In this document: piece after piece, positions 1 to 12,800 of the stretch
Position numbering within the stretch: position 1 is the first letter of the stretch
Layout: each line of letters starts with the position of its first letter
Assembly (NCBI GenBank): GCA_036346255.1
Contig: CM070635.1
Location: 41,257,715-41,321,714 of the forward strand
Direction of reading: 5' to 3'
Length of the DNA stretch: 64,000 bases
From: Ampelocalamus luodianensis
Taxonomy: Eukaryota; Streptophyta; Magnoliopsida; Poales; Poaceae
Made by a program: the position numbers and the translations under genes
The notes under the pieces: generated by a model
The model's input: only the letters and a program-made list of their open reading frames with translations
Told to the model about the DNA's origin: nothing
Databases searched by the model: none

Positions 1-684
1 GCAACTCTTGAGTCGATAAGGCTTTAAAACTACCATGGCTAAGAACAAGGACTTAGAGTCACAAGTGGATAATTTAACTCTAGAACTTGTAAATGCTAAG
101 ACTCTTGAATCGATGAATGTTCATCTTGCCATGTTCGCACTCAATTCTCTAAATTGCAATCTGCTCATGATGTTGCCTTGCATCAACTTGAAAATGCTAG
201 AACTGAGCTAATTGAATTTAAATCTACTCCTTGTGATAAATGCTCGAGTCCGACAAGTTGGATGCTTCGTAATGTGAAATCTAGCTTTGCACTTTACGCT
301 TAGAACGTGAAAATGAAGTCAAAGATATCTTAGAAGCGATTAGAGCTAAATATGCCAAGCTTAAGGACAGATTGAGACTTCTACATGTGCTTTATGTCCA
401 CTCTTAAGCTTGAGGTTGCTAGTTATAAGAAGAGGTCTATGGCTAAAACTTGTGATTCATGTGTTAACTTTAGAAAAGAAATTGCTTACCTTAATGATAC
501 ATTAGAAAAATTTTCTAAAGGAAAGAAACAGTTAAACATGATCCTTGATCACCAAAGACTCCTTATAAGAACCGGGGTTAGGATACAACTTTGCACATGA
601 CAAATCTAAGGGCATTCAAATATTGAAAAATGGCTTAGTTGAATTCGATACCCAACTGCGAAGATTATTTTCAAATCTGCAGTT

Positions 685-885
685 TTGCCCAACCATCTGC
701 TCATCAAAGGTGCTTCTCCCAGTGGTACCAAGTACCATTGCACCTATTGCAAGAAGGATGGGCATTTGATTGAATTCTGTTGGCGTGAGGTTGAAAACGC
801 TAAGAAAAATATTGCTAGGATGTCATCTAATCAACCTAGAGCTTTTGTGAGACATGGTAATTTAGAAAGGAAGAAACTGGTCTAG
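685..885 (+). pseudogene. copia gag fragment with CCHC zinc knuckle
   Basis: This open stretch contains YHCTYCKKDGHLIEFCW, a CX2CX4HX4C zinc knuckle as found at the C-terminus of gag nucleocapsid, followed by a basic segment. It is an internal piece of a longer gag frame; upstream fragments (for example 385-600) are also lysine-rich and probably gag, but broken. In family members the knuckle binds the element's RNA during particle assembly. The frame closes at 885 and resumes elsewhere only after shifts, so this is a remnant. Confidence 0.75.
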
Positions 886-1671
886 GATTTGCTTCACATG
901 CTTCTAGACAGGATAATTCTCATGTTAGAGTTACCATTGCTCACAATGAATTTCAAATAGAATCAAGGATAGCACTACGCTTTGCATACTACTGCAGATA
1001 TGTGTCTCGATCTTGGGTTCCCAAGTCATGTTTAACTAACCCCATATTGAGACACATCGTTCTTCCGCACCTTGATTTTCGGGATCGCCATGGAAGGAAG
1101 GACACGTGGTTCGTCGACTCATTTATTCACGCCACATGACCGGAGATTCAAAATGGTTCACCTCCTTCACGCGGTCGATCGGTGATGTCTTCATCACCTT
1201 TGGAGACGAGACTCAAGGGCGGATTGAAGGAATGGGATCAATCGGGTGAACGATAATTTCATCCTAAAAGACGTCGCCCTTGTGGACAAGCTCAGTTTAA
1301 CTTACTCTCTGTCTCACGACTTCTTGATGATGGCTATGAGACTATATTTAAGAAAAATGCTTGTCGGTACTTGATTCACCGTGAGCTTGTTTTGGGATTT
1401 ATAGAGTGCTAGGATCTTTGGGTGACTTTTCGAATCTCTTGCTGGTTCTCTTAAATGTTTGATTACATCTTCTTACGAGTTCGGCTTTGCACCGACGGTT
1501 GGGGCACATTGGGTTTGATCATCGACGCGAGTTAGCAACCTTGATCTCATGAGAGGTTTGCCCAAACTCAAAGTCGTCAAGGATCTTGTATGTGCGCCAC
1601 AGTAGGCATGGCAAACAAGTTGCCGCCTCACACCCTTCGATGACTATGGTCATGACCGACGGACGGGACGG

Positions 1672-2217
1672 TTGCTTCATATGGATCTTGCTGGTCCCGC
1701 TAGGGTTCGGTCAATTGGTGGTAAATGGTACATTCTTGTCATAGTCGATGATTTTTCGAGATACACTTGGGTGTTCTTTCTTGCTTCGAAGGATGAAGCT
1801 TTTGGTCATTATCATGATCTTGTTCTTCGTTTGGCTTCTGAACTTCCGGGTGCCTTAAGAGCGATCCGCGATGACAATGGCACGGAGTTCAAGAATGCCT
1901 CGTTTGCCTCTTTTTGTGTTGAGCGCGGAATTGAGCATCGCTTCTCTTCTCCACACGTCCCTCAACAAAATGGCGTTGTGGAAAGGAAGAACAGAACCTT
2001 AGTCGAGATGGCTAGAACGATGCTAGATGAGTATAGCACACCGAGGAGGTTTTGGGCCGAAGCTATTGCTACAGCTTGCCATATTGCAAATCGTGTCTTC
2101 TTGAGACCATCTTTGGGCAAGACTCCTTATGAGCTTCGATTTGGTAGAAAACCCTCTGTTTCTCACTTTCGAGTTTTGGAGCTAAGTGTTTCATTCTTAA
2201 GACAGAAATCTAGATAA
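1672..2217 (+). pseudogene. copia integrase catalytic core
   Basis: The 181-codon open stretch carries the three acidic positions of the DD(35)E integrase core: HMDLAGP near residue 4, then RDDNGTEF near residue 66, then NGVVERKN near residue 100. Aromatic and glycine residues typical of copia integrases surround them (for example IVDDFSRYTWVF and PHVPQQNG). The usual zinc-binding HHCC part should lie just upstream (about 1480-1670), where the frame is broken. The C-terminal part is lost by frameshift after 2170. In an active element it would insert the cDNA into the host genome. Confidence 0.88.
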
Positions 2218-2679
2218 ATTTGAATCAAGGACTTTTGATGGTTTATTTCTAGGTTATCCCGCACATTCGAGGGTTTTCGGTTTTTAATGTTGAAACTAAC
2301 ATTGTCCAGAGACATGCAATGTCACTTTTGATGAGACTAGCCACGAGCTAGATCCGACGTTCGTGTGATACACAGTGACAAAGCATTTTTGTGGAGGAAG
2401 ATGATGACGGCCGAGACTTGTCCTCCACTGCTGTGTTGAGGCTCTGTCCAAACTCGAACACGCTACGACTACTTCACCTTCACTTGAGGCTCTGCGCATC
2501 TTCATCATCGTGAGTACTGCGGAGGTCGAAGAGATGTTGTCTCCCAGCGCTCCACTTCACATTCAGAGGCGTCATCCTCCGGATCAGATGATCGGTAATC
2601 TTCATGAGCGAGTCACTCGCTCCAGGTATCACGATCCGAGTCTCTACTCCCATTCTGCGTTTGTTGCTTCTTTCGAACC

Positions 2680-3790
2680 CCGCGATATATCACATGCATT
2701 ATCTGATTCTAGCTGGGTTAATGCCATGCATGAGGAGTTAGAGAACTTTGAGAGGAATAAGGTCTGGAACCTAGTAGAACCTCCTAGTGGTCATAATGTG
2801 ATAGGAACCGTTGGGTGTTCAAAAATAAACAAAATGAGGATGGTTACGTGGTTAGAAACAAGGCTAGGTTAGTAGCTCGGGTTTTAGCCAAGTTGAGGGG
2901 TTAGATTTCGATGAGACATTTGCTCCTGTTGCTAGATTGGAAGCCATTCGTATTCTACTTGCATTTGCTGCTTCTAAGGGCTTTAGATTATATCGGATGG
3001 ATGTCAAGAGTGCCTTTCAATGGTTTTATAGAGGAGGAAGTGTATGTTAGGCAACCCCTGTGCTTTGAGAATCCCAAGCATCCACATCATGTTTTCAAGC
3101 TATCCAAAGCCTTGTATGGTCTTAAGCAAGCCCCTAGAGCTGGTATGATAGACTTAAGACCTTTCTCTTAAGAATGATTTTGAGATGGGTAAGGTAGACA
3201 AGACCTTGTTCATCCTTAGGCGTGGCAATGACTTCTTGCTTGCTCAGTTTATGTAGATGATATTATCTTTGGTGGTTCTTCTCATGCTCTTGTTTCTAGT
3301 TTTTCCGAGACCATGTCCGAGGAATTTGAGATGAGTATGATGGGAGAACTCAATTACTACGGGGCTTCAAATCAAGCAATGCAAGGAAGGGATCTTCATC
3401 CATCGACGGTACACCAAGGATCCGCTCAAGCGCTTGAGATGGGTGATCGCAAGCCGATCGCTACTCCCATGGCGACCGATCGCTCGATCCGGATGAGGAA
3501 GGAGAAGCCGTGGATCAACGCGAGTACCGCAGCATGATCGGCTCCCTCCTGTACCTGACGGCCTCAAGACCGGACATCCACTTCGCGGTTTGCCTGTGTG
3601 CGAGGTTTCAGGCGTCTCCGAGGACTTCCCATCGCCAAGCCGTTAAGCGCATCTTCGGTATTTACACTCTACCCTCCAATATGGCATTTGGTTTTCTGCT
3701 CTTCGTCTTTGTCCATTCGGGGTTTTCGATTCGATTTTGCGGTCATCGGCTAGATAGGAAGAGTACCTCGAGCACTTGTCACTTTTAGGC
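2680..3790 (+). pseudogene. copia reverse transcriptase, frameshifted
   Basis: Pieces of one reverse transcriptase are spread over all three frames. From left to right they are: NAMHEELENFERNKVW (about 2720), the KARLVAR region (about 2855), FDETFAPVARLEAI (about 2905), the KSAFNGF-EEEVYVRQP block (about 3005-3055), KALYGLKQAPRA (about 3105), the Y-DD catalytic block (about 3245-3265) and GSLLYLTASRPDI (about 3540). At least five frameshifts or stops separate them. A functional enzyme would copy the RNA into cDNA; this one cannot be translated as a unit. Confidence 0.82.
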
Positions 3791-3887
3791 ACTTCTCTTG
3801 TCTCTTGGTCTTCTAGGAAACAATCTTCATTGCACAATCCATCTTTGAAGTGAATATGTAGTCTTTGCTAGTTCTTTGTAGTCGATT

Positions 3888-4160
3888 TTGTGGATGGTGT
3901 CCACTCTTAAGGATTTTGGGTTGGCATTTGATAGTGTTCCTCTTTTCTGTGATAACACTTCTGCTATAAACATTGCTAAAAACCCTGTGCAACACTCTAG
4001 GACCAAGCACATAGACATTCGCTATCACTTTCTTAGAGATCATGTCGAGAAGGGTGATATTGTCTTTGCATTTCGTGGAGTCCGAGGCTCGGTTGGTGAT
4101 ATCCTCACCAAGCCTTTAGATCCAACTAGGTTTGCCTCCTTGAGAAGTGAGTTAGGGTAA
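3888..4160 (+). pseudogene. copia RNase H C-terminal part
   Basis: This 90-codon frame holds PLFCDNTSAINIAKNP, SRTKHIDIRYHFLRDH and DILTKPL, the conserved end of the copia RNase H domain. It stops at 4158-4160, close to the natural end of the pol polyprotein, and a polypurine tract follows 22 bases later. The upstream part of RNase H (about 3790-3890) is damaged. The domain normally removes RNA from the RNA-DNA hybrid and leaves the polypurine primer. Confidence 0.85.
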
Positions 4161-5539
4161 TTTATCCTTACGGTTTGGTTTGAGGGGGAGTTGGCTCTGT
4201 TCTGAACTTTTCTTGCTCATTTGAGCTTTTCTGTTTTTCTGATACCTTCTTCTAGTGGTATTTTCTTTTGATCTTTTTGATCTTTTTAGGCTCTTTAAGT
4301 TTTGTGCATCTCATTGTTTCATCTGCATTCATATGAAAAACCAAAAGATGCATTGTTATATAAGCTTTTCTCGCTTGTCTTTTAAAATTGATGAAGCTTT
4401 GCTTATTACCCTTTTGAGCTTTAGTATTTCAATTCGCTCAATGTCATGTCTAGTTCTTTGACTTGCTAGAATTATCATGCTTTCACATGTGTAGCTAAGT
4501 CTTTCTTGAATGAGCTAAAATTTTAAGACAACTTGAACTAAAACTGCAATTTGTGGATGTTTTAGCTAGTTGCGCAATTAGTGCTCCTTCGTGACATTGG
4601 CCTGTCAAAATTGCGGTGTTAGCTCTTGAATCTAGTATTGATCATTGCTTGAGCTTCTTGTTCTTTTAAGAATCTAAATCTGCTCTTGTGGAAAATGAAA
4701 AATCAAATTTAAAGATTGTCTTGTGCGTAAAATGTGCCAAACTATTCTCTCGAGATCGCATGTCATAGACATGAACTTGGAGATAGTTTGATGATCCGAC
4801 GATCTCATGGGACCGCTTGTCACAATTGACATGAACCTCAAGATTTGTCGCCCTGGTAGAAGCTTAGGAAGAGTTTGTGGATGGCTCCTAGTCCAGGATC
4901 TTCTTCACTAAGATATACCTTTAATCAACTTCAATATTCATTGAAAATGAAAAATTGTTGAAAAATGGGCAGTTGAGAAAAATTGAGCAAAATGATTCAA
5001 TTCAGGACCTGTTTGTCTCTTAATGTGGTCATTGTTAGCTTCTTGATCTCACATTGACATTTTGACATGGCCAGTATCATCTTAGGATCCCTGTTGATGA
5101 ACTTGCTAGATTTGAAACTTTGCTTAAAATGCTAAAATTCATTGCTTTACCTTAAGCCTTCTTGCTTAGCTTTGTTATATATGTCTTAACATGATCTTGC
5201 TAGCGCTGATAGGCTTGATGTGTATTGAGTGTGATTAGAAATGCTAGCTTACTCTTCTTGGGTAATCTCCAAAGCTTCTTGTAATCAAAAATTGAAAAAT
5301 TCAAAAATATGAAGCCACTCCATTGCATTTCATGCATGCTCCGTCTTATGCTTTTTCCTCATTCTGCACTTGTTATCTCTGGACGAGAGGAAGGCGTGAT
5401 TCCTTGATGACTCCATTGTCAAAGGGGGAGAAGATATTTCGAGATGTGTAAAGGGGAGAAGATTTAAAAGTATTAAAAAGGGGGAGAAAATTGGAGAATT
5501 TGAAATTTTCTGAAATTTGAGGATCATTGTGAGGGGGAG
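4161..5539 (+). other. Non-coding stretch with repeated polypurine tracts before the 3' LTR
   Basis: No conserved coding frame is seen. Polypurine tracts occur at about 4182-4190, 5421-5431, 5451-5460, 5476-5486 and 5531-5539, all with a GGGGA(G) core. SIRE/Maximus-type elements carry such a long 3' region, in some members with an envelope-like ORF; none is recognisable here. Which tract primes plus-strand synthesis cannot be decided, but the last one lies where the LTR should begin. Confidence 0.6.
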
Positions 5540-7898
5540 TTTCTTATTTGCATTCGTTTGATCGTATTGCCATTTCTGAACGTGAATTGCAATTCTTGAG
5601 CCTCACAATGATCAAAGGTCATATCGAACAATTGTTCTTTCATATGGACCTTAAGTGAGATTTTAACTCTTTCTGGAAAATGAAGCTTTCTCGCTTTCTT
5701 TTACCTTATCTCACTTGCCTATACTATTCTGAAGCCAGCTTGGTCATTTCCATTGCTTTCTCTTGCATATGGACCAAGTTGTGCCTTTGCGCGAAAACGT
5801 CGAGTTTTTACTTTTCAAACCTCAAAATTTGCATTTGTTGGAAATTGCCAATGTGTTCATCAAGGGAGATTGTGGATATCATGGGGATATGCTCATGATC
5901 TTAGGATGATGTGACAATTGGCAATGACATTGAAGGTTTCTTGAAAACACAAGTTTTCGGCAAAGTTCGATTCTGTCGAGTCTCGAGCGATCGGCCGGCT
6001 ATGGTGGCGGTCGACCGGTCTGTCTTGGGCATTTTTTTCAGTAGCGGTGGCGGTCCGACCGCCCAGAGGCGGTCGGACCGGCGATGTGCGATCGACCGGC
6101 CTGGCGAGCGGTCGACCGGTCATTAAGTGAAGTTTGGATTTTGGAGCTAGGCCAAAAATAGAGGTGTAGGCAGAGAGAAGGTTCTACTACTCTTGGTCCC
6201 ATAATTTTGGAGTCTCGGACAAAAGTTCTATTCGTTTGAAATTTCCAGAGAGGTTGCGGATTTGAGTTGAAATTTTGGCTAAGTCCTGGTGGCGGTCGAC
6301 CGCCTTACGTTGGCGATCGGGCCGGCGATGTGGCGACCGCCAAGGGTGGCGGTCGGCCGGTTTTCACTTAACTCGCCGGCCCGTGTGGCGGCGATGGTTG
6401 CTGTTAGGTCAATCTCATGGGTTTCATGCATATGTGTTGCATGATGCATGTTTTGACTAACGTGGGTCAAGTTGTGAAGAACTTGTTCCGGTTTCGATTT
6501 GCTTGTCTATTGTTGTGCGGTTGCTTGGTGGTCAACGACGGTCAACGGCGAGGATGATCGGGACTAGGCTTGGAGAGCGAGGTTCGAACGATCGGCGATG
6601 CGGGTGAAGTCATTGGACTCAAGTATGGTGCAAGATGGACAAAGGTGACCGAACAGGCGATTCGGTGCGGCCGTTGGATCAAGCGGCGCGGGGTCGGTGC
6701 AAGTGCCATGGTGGTTTCGGTGGGAGCCGGATGGGAGAGACTTGCCGACATGATGAGAGCCGTTGGATCAACCTACACGTGGCGAGCAGCGAGTGCCGCG
6801 ACAATCTGGACTCGGTCTTGGAGAAGGACCGAGAAGGGTATTTTGGTAATCTTACCAAATACCGCCTTGGTGACCTTTGCTAACCGCGGCGCAAGGCGGT
6901 GCGTGGAGAAGCGGATTAGGTCAAGAGGAGATGAAGACGACGCTTTAAAATGCGTGCGTGTGTGACCCGTTTGTTTTGGGCCTTAACGGAGCCCATTATG
7001 GAAACTCTTCTAGAAGGTCTAGGCCTCCACTATAAATAGAGGAGGAGGTGGCTGCACCCCTTAACCCTTTCATTACTTGTAAACCCTAGTTTTTGCTTGT
7101 GTGCTTAGGAGTTGATAGTTGGAGGTTAGGGTTCTAGAGAGTTGGATTTGATTTCGTGCTCATGTATTGAGTCTTTGTCCTCCATTGATGGAGTGGTGTA
7201 AACCAATACCATATCAAATCAATCCAAAGAAAGTTCTCTCAAAGATGAGTTCATTTGCCTTCTTTCTCTCTATTTGGTGATTTTGAGTCTTTCTTTGATC
7301 CATGAGTTTTGGTTGGTTTCTTGCTATAATCTAACTTGCTGCAACATGTGGGAACCCATCTAGGGTCAACTTAGTCATCAATCACCCACGAGCAAGTTTC
7401 TAGATCATATTTCGTTCTTGACTCGGTTTTGACCCACCTTCACTCAAACGGAAAAGGTCTGAACTTTGGCAAGGATCTTCACGATCGTTGCTTGGAATAG
7501 GTTCCCGACATCCTTAGGAAGGTGTGTGTCAAGTTTCACGAAGTTTGGACGCATCGAATCAAAAGTTAGATCAATTTGCGTTTTGGTTTTTGGTGATTTC
7601 ACTATTCATTGGCACGGAGGTCCGACCGCCATGTATTGAGAGGTCGACCGATTTCCAAAGGTCGACCGATTTCTAGTTGGAGGTCGACCGCCCAACTCAT
7701 TTAGGTTTTGAGTTTTATGTTTTTGAAGATTTTGCTTGGGTTTTGATTGGATTCAATACAAGTCTTCCGCTGTGCATGATTGATTGATCTTCATAGCTTT
7801 CATAGCTATTGGAGTGAGATTCATATTGAATTCAATTAGGGAGAAAAAGAGATCGTGCTCCTATTCACCCCCCCTCTAGTCGCCTTTTCGGTCCAACA
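5540..7898 (+). repeat. 3' LTR of the copia element
   Basis: The LTR follows the last polypurine tract and ends in CAACA at 7894-7898. It contains many copies of a GGTCGACCG-type palindromic motif (for example 6010-6120, 6290-6360 and 7620-7690), a TATA box near 7031 and, at the 3' end, a C-run plus CTCTAGTCGCC. The exact 5' edge is uncertain because no clear TG start follows the tract. A related LTR lies antisense at 56133-57840; both share a block reading GGGAGAGACTTGCCGAC, a TTTTGGTA block and the end ATAGCTATTG. Confidence 0.65.
7031..7040 (+). promoter_or_regulatory. TATA box of the copia 3' LTR
   Basis: TATAAATAGA lies in the middle of the LTR, after a GC-rich U3 with repeated GTCGACC motifs and before a CCCTAG-containing stretch. 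It would set the start of the element's transcript in the 5' LTR; in the 3' LTR it points out of the element toward 7.9 kb. Confidence 0.6.
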
Positions 7899-8800
7899 AT
7901 TTTGCATGAATTTCGTGGAGTGTGGATTTGTAGGTGGTGCTATGATGCTTGTTTTTAGGGTGTGGCTATAATTTTATTTGTTTTGCTATTTGTAAGCTGC
8001 CGAATTGATTTTTTTTTTAACCCCAAGCCAATTTTTAGATTTGAGATGTGTCCGTATGGTTCTGATTTTATCCAGTGGTTAAGAAATGCGACTTAAATGG
8101 GCTTGTAAATGGACATCTGCTACGAGCTTTCTACAAAATTTGTTGCGTGTGGCTGTTCGCTGGAAAGAATGACAATCAAAACGTGAACCGAAATCACTCG
8201 AACTGCTGACTGAGTTTGGTTGAGGGCAGATCTATCTCGGCAGGACTGGTGGCAACTCCGAGGGCGGGAGAACCGAGAGATCGATCGTGATGTGATCGAC
8301 GCATGCAGATGCAGGTCGTTCGCCCCTGCGCCGCCCTGCCAGTCACCCGTACGTCCGCGGGCCGCGGCGCAACGGAAGCAAACTAGCAAAGCATCCCCAC
8401 ATCTCCCCGGCCGTGCGCGCCATCCAAATTGAGGCGTGTGCCGCGCGCCCGCGCCGGGAGCGGCGGTGGGCAGAGGCTGTGTAGCACGGAACTCGCGCGA
8501 GCGCGCGGGCGCATGGTGCGCGTGCCCCCGACCCCCACATGCCGTGTGCCGCGCGATCGCCCGACGGCGCGGGGGAACCAACGCGCGAGTCTCGGCACAT
8601 ACACGCAACGTGATCGAGTGCACGCATTGCCGGCTTGCCGCCGCGAACGACACGTAACTACGTAAGGCGGGAGGCATGACATTCTTCCATGAAAGAAAAC
8701 GATTACAGACCGTGTACGAAAAACTAATGCTGGTACAAAGTATCGATAGCATCGGTATATACATGGGCAGGAGGGCTGTGTACGTACTATCACGTTCCAT
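7899..8800. other. Intergenic, with a GC-rich stretch at 8200-8670
   Basis: No convincing gene was found. 8200-8670 is very rich in CpG and is open in several frames on both strands, which is expected by chance at this composition. It could be a decayed promoter or first exon, but no domain is recognisable. Confidence 0.4.
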
Positions 8801-9513
8801 GAATTTTTGACTGTATTAGTGTAAATTCGCTCTGTATTTGTAAGAATGACCGTCTTCATACGGAATTTGTAAAAATGATGCCATGCCGCACGATCACCGT
8901 GCGACAGGCGCCGACACCTAGCGCCTCCCGTACGGGCACCATGCGGTGGGCTATTGTAGCGCCTCTTACCGTACGATCACCGTGCAGTAGGTACTGTAGG
9001 ATTTTTTTTTCTTTTTTTTTCTAAAAAAAATTATTTAAGTATATTTTTGTAGGAATTTTTAAATATATAAAATAAGTTTAAAAAATTTGGATTTTTTTTG
9101 TGAAGTCTCCCGACAAACTGTATTTTCTTGTGTAATTTTTCAAAATTTTATCTGTTCTAATGTTTTCTCAATTTTTTTTAAGTATAATGTTTGTATGAAT
9201 TTTAGAGAAAACATCAGAATGGATAAAATTTTGAAAACACTAAACGAGCAAGTAAACTATATAGGGAGGCTCCACAAAAAATTTCATAATTTTTGGAGTT
9301 TATTTTCTATATTTAAAAATCCCTACAAAAGTATACCTAAATTATTTTTTAAAATAAAAATGCTACAGTAGCCCAGCGTAATGTGGCCATACAGGAGGTG
9401 CTAGGTGTCGGCTCTGAACGACTTGCCGTACGATAGTCGTACGGTTGGATGATTTTTGCAAGTTCCGCGTAAAGACAATCATTCTTGTAAATACGAGACG
9501 AATTTGCGCCAAA
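8801..9513. mobile_element. Fold-back Mutator-like MITE
   Basis: The two halves are inverted copies of each other. About 8815-9180 pairs with about 9185-9507 and there is almost no loop. Matching landmarks are CGACACCTAGCGCCTCC on the left against the complement of GGAGGTGCTAGGTGTCG on the right, and the TATTTGTAAGAATG block near both ends. The direct repeat ACGTTCCAT flanks it (8792-8800 and 9514-9522, extendable to 11 bases), the 9-11 bp size typical of Mutator-like elements. It carries no gene. The inner arms resemble the arms at 34.7 and 39.6 kb. Confidence 0.75.
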
Positions 9514-9802
9514 ACGTTCCATGAGGCGTATCTACGTCTCGCTCACGTCGTGATATGTGGATCTTGAACAAAGATCGTATGTGAAGCAGATTCGATATGG
9601 ATAGCGATTAGTATTTAGTGACCAATCAACGTATACAAAGAATGCCACTACAAGCTAGCTTCCCCTTATTCTTTTACACATGTAGCTAGATATATATATG
9701 GATCACGCACGGGGCGCGCCAGATGTAACTAAGGTTCGTCGATCCATGCATGCGTGCATGCATGCCAATGATATAAATCATCAAAGAGAACGCCATTTAA
9801 TT

Positions 9803-12800
9803 TTATGTTGACGGTGAGCTGAGGCTTCTCGACAGTTCATGCTCTGTTTTTCGGAAGCTTCCTTCGTCATCTTCAGTTGGTTGCTCCTCTCCTTCGGGAG
9901 AATCTATGCGTGCATGGCATCAGAGTGTAAGAACAACAAGAGCACCCCTTATCTCAAAGACTCAAAAGCACAAAGAGAGTTGAAACAATACGGGAGCAAA
10001 GTTTCCAAAAGAATACCCGCAGTAATAAATTCCAAAAGAATAAGAGAGCATACCGAAGAGAGATTTGACGCTTGGTCTCTTTGCCTTTTCCTTCTTCTTC
10101 AGCTCAGCTGTGTGCATGCGTAGTAGGTAACAAACAATATATTAGTAAAAAGCAAGAACATCATGGTCTACATGATCACATATTATTATTTGTTAGATTT
10201 TTAATAAAAAGAGTCTACTCTACACTTTCAACTTGTTGTGGCTTACAGTGGCAGAGCCAGGAATTTAGCAATGGGGGTGCACACTTCAAGGATGAAAAAA
10301 AAATCTTGTACGACACATATGTAATTTCATAAATCCAACGTACAGTTACACAAAAGAGTTTGAAGTTAGTTAATAATGCAATACAATAGTTCAAATAAAA
10401 TCTTACATGAATAAAAGAGTCCTAAATAGCTAATGGAAATCACAATACCATACGACGCGATTTCATTCCTTGGAAACACTTGATTATATCAGCATCACTA
10501 ATCTTCGAGAAGATATCCCGCTCTATAAAGGTGACTAAACAATCATTCAATACTTGATCGTCCATACTATTTCTCAACTTGTTCTTCACAAGATTCATCG
10601 CCGAAAATACTCTTTCAACGCTCGCCGTTGCCACCGGTAGGTTGACATATTCAACAAGCTTAGTAGAAAGCTCACCGAGATTCTTGTTTCTATAATAAGA
10701 ACCCCAACGAGTGGCATAACAATTAATTATGTCCGTTTATATCTCATGGACAATCATCTTACAATTTTTAGAGACATTGCATAAGACAACCTTAGCAACC
10801 TCCTCATTGTTGTTTGCAAGCCATTCCAAAAGTTCAAGAAAATTCCCCTTATCGCTAGAATTTGCATTTTCACATATCCACGACATGCTAGTCCTTGACG
10901 TAAAATAAACATCAAGCATCTAATTGAATATGTCAACATAGAAATGTAAAGTTGTTTGTCCTTTTCAATTTGCTTTCTAAGAGCTTGAGCAATTGATGTT
11001 GTAGGTTTAACAAAGAAGTTGTATTTCTCTTGAGCTTAATTATGCACACTTCTTATAGTACCCACATGCTTGTTAACGGAGTCATACCTATTCCAATTTC
11101 TAAATCTTCCTTTAATAAAACTATCGCCTCCCACAATTTTCTCGTTGAACAAATAACAGACAAAGCAAAATACAACCTCCTTCTCGACACTATATTCAAT
11201 CCAATTGTACTTATCAAACTAACTAACATTGAAGCGACGTCTTTTACCTGATATTTCAATCCAAGTGTCAATTGCTCATACATATACCTAATTTAAAAAA
11301 ATTGCACTTTTTTTGGGATATACATAGTTTAAAAAAATTGCATATTTTTTTAGGTATACCTAATTTTAAAAAAATTACACGTTTTTTTGGGGTGCCTGTG
11401 CACCACAGGCACCCCCCTAGCGCCGCCCCTGGTGGCTTATCACCTAATCTAAACTCATGACTAGTGCAACAGAGTACATTCATAATTAATATGGAAAGCA
11501 ACAAAGCCACGCTATGTGAGCCGTCTATACAATATTCGACTGCTTTCTCAGCCTAAAACAGTCAAATTTTAGTTCATTTATAACTTCATTATATATAAAT
11601 TATAGTAATTTACTTATGTAATTTTTGTTCTTGATCATTGCAATTATTCTTGAAAGTCTTAATAACTCATATTTCCATCACATGATTCAAAATTTAATAT
11701 ATACTTTGAGATATTGAGCAAAAACAAAGACAAAAAAAAAATCCATACCAACAAAATATAGCAATGTGGTGAACCCGTTATGTTTTGACAAAAAATCACA
11801 ATAAATTTGAACCCAATTCATTATATGAGAAGAAGTACAAATCTCAAAGCGTATCAGACGGATGAAAATTCGACTATTTTGACCAAAGAAAACAGTTGAA
11901 TGTTGTTTAGCAAATCTCGAAAACTTGATGTGGGAAGAATAACTTGAACATGTACTACAGAGTTTATGATCCTCAAATTTGTTGATCTCATGGAAAACTT
12001 CATACCAAATTGGCCAGAACAAGAGCAAATGTCAGGAATGGAAGAAACAAACATAGTTGTTTATAGAGAAACTGGAAAGTACAGTACCCATTCCAAGAAC
12101 TTCAGGATCATTCACAAGTTCAAAGTTCTTGTATGTGTAGCCCACAAAATTCAAATCCTTTGAAGAAAGCATCTGCAAGACAACGACAGAGCAAATGAGA
12201 ATATTTATCAAAAGGAGGTGGAAATTCTTGCATATCTTGAGATTTCTAAAGCTCTCGAATTTATATTAAGATACAATTACCTTTCTCCAAGGGCCCGTCT
12301 TTGATGAAGATTGAACATGCTCTGAAGACTGCAAATACACAGTAGAAATTTAACATTTTTGTACTAACTTCTAGAAATTGAGAACATTAATTTCTTTAGA
12401 AAAAACAACCACCTACCTCTTCAAACTTCTCAAAATTCTGAGTATCCAACTCATCCGTGACTTGAGGTATATATGCAGCTTCTATTTCATATAATTTGTC
12501 CCATTCTACCCCATTGAACCAGGGGTGTTCCTAAAATTAAACATGCAAAGTACTATGAACAAAAATTCAGTAGTATCAAATATTTCTTTGGATAAGGAAT
12601 CAAATATTTGCTTTGAGGCATGTTGCAAGGCATACTTAAAGAACATATAACAACCTTTATTTCCTCTGCCCCTTTTGTACCAAGACGTTGGTCGACATTG
12701 CATAAGAGTTTACTTATAAGATCTTTTGCATCCGTCGTTAGCCTTGCTTCTTCAGGAAATTTCAAATGTGTTCTCCAGTTCACTATCTGTATTGGCCCAT

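Larger units (their letters stand above)
1..7898 (+). mobile_element. Decayed Ty1/copia retrotransposon, SIRE/Maximus-like, 5' end outside window
   Basis: The domains run in copia order on the plus strand: gag with zinc knuckle, integrase, reverse transcriptase, RNase H. A long non-coding stretch with several polypurine tracts follows, then a long 3' LTR. This layout, with repeated polypurine tracts between RNase H and the LTR and an LTR ending in a C-run followed by CTCTAGTCGCC, is typical of the SIRE/Maximus lineage in grasses. The frame is broken many times, so the copy cannot encode a polyprotein. The 5' LTR and gag start lie left of the window. The 3' boundary is set by CAACA at 7894-7898. 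Lineage is inferred from layout, not from an alignment. Confidence 0.85.

Noticed and set aside
8120..8800. 226-codon open frame on the minus strand
   Set aside because: It lies in a CpG-rich stretch where several frames on both strands are open; no domain, no intron signals, and unlike any family I know.
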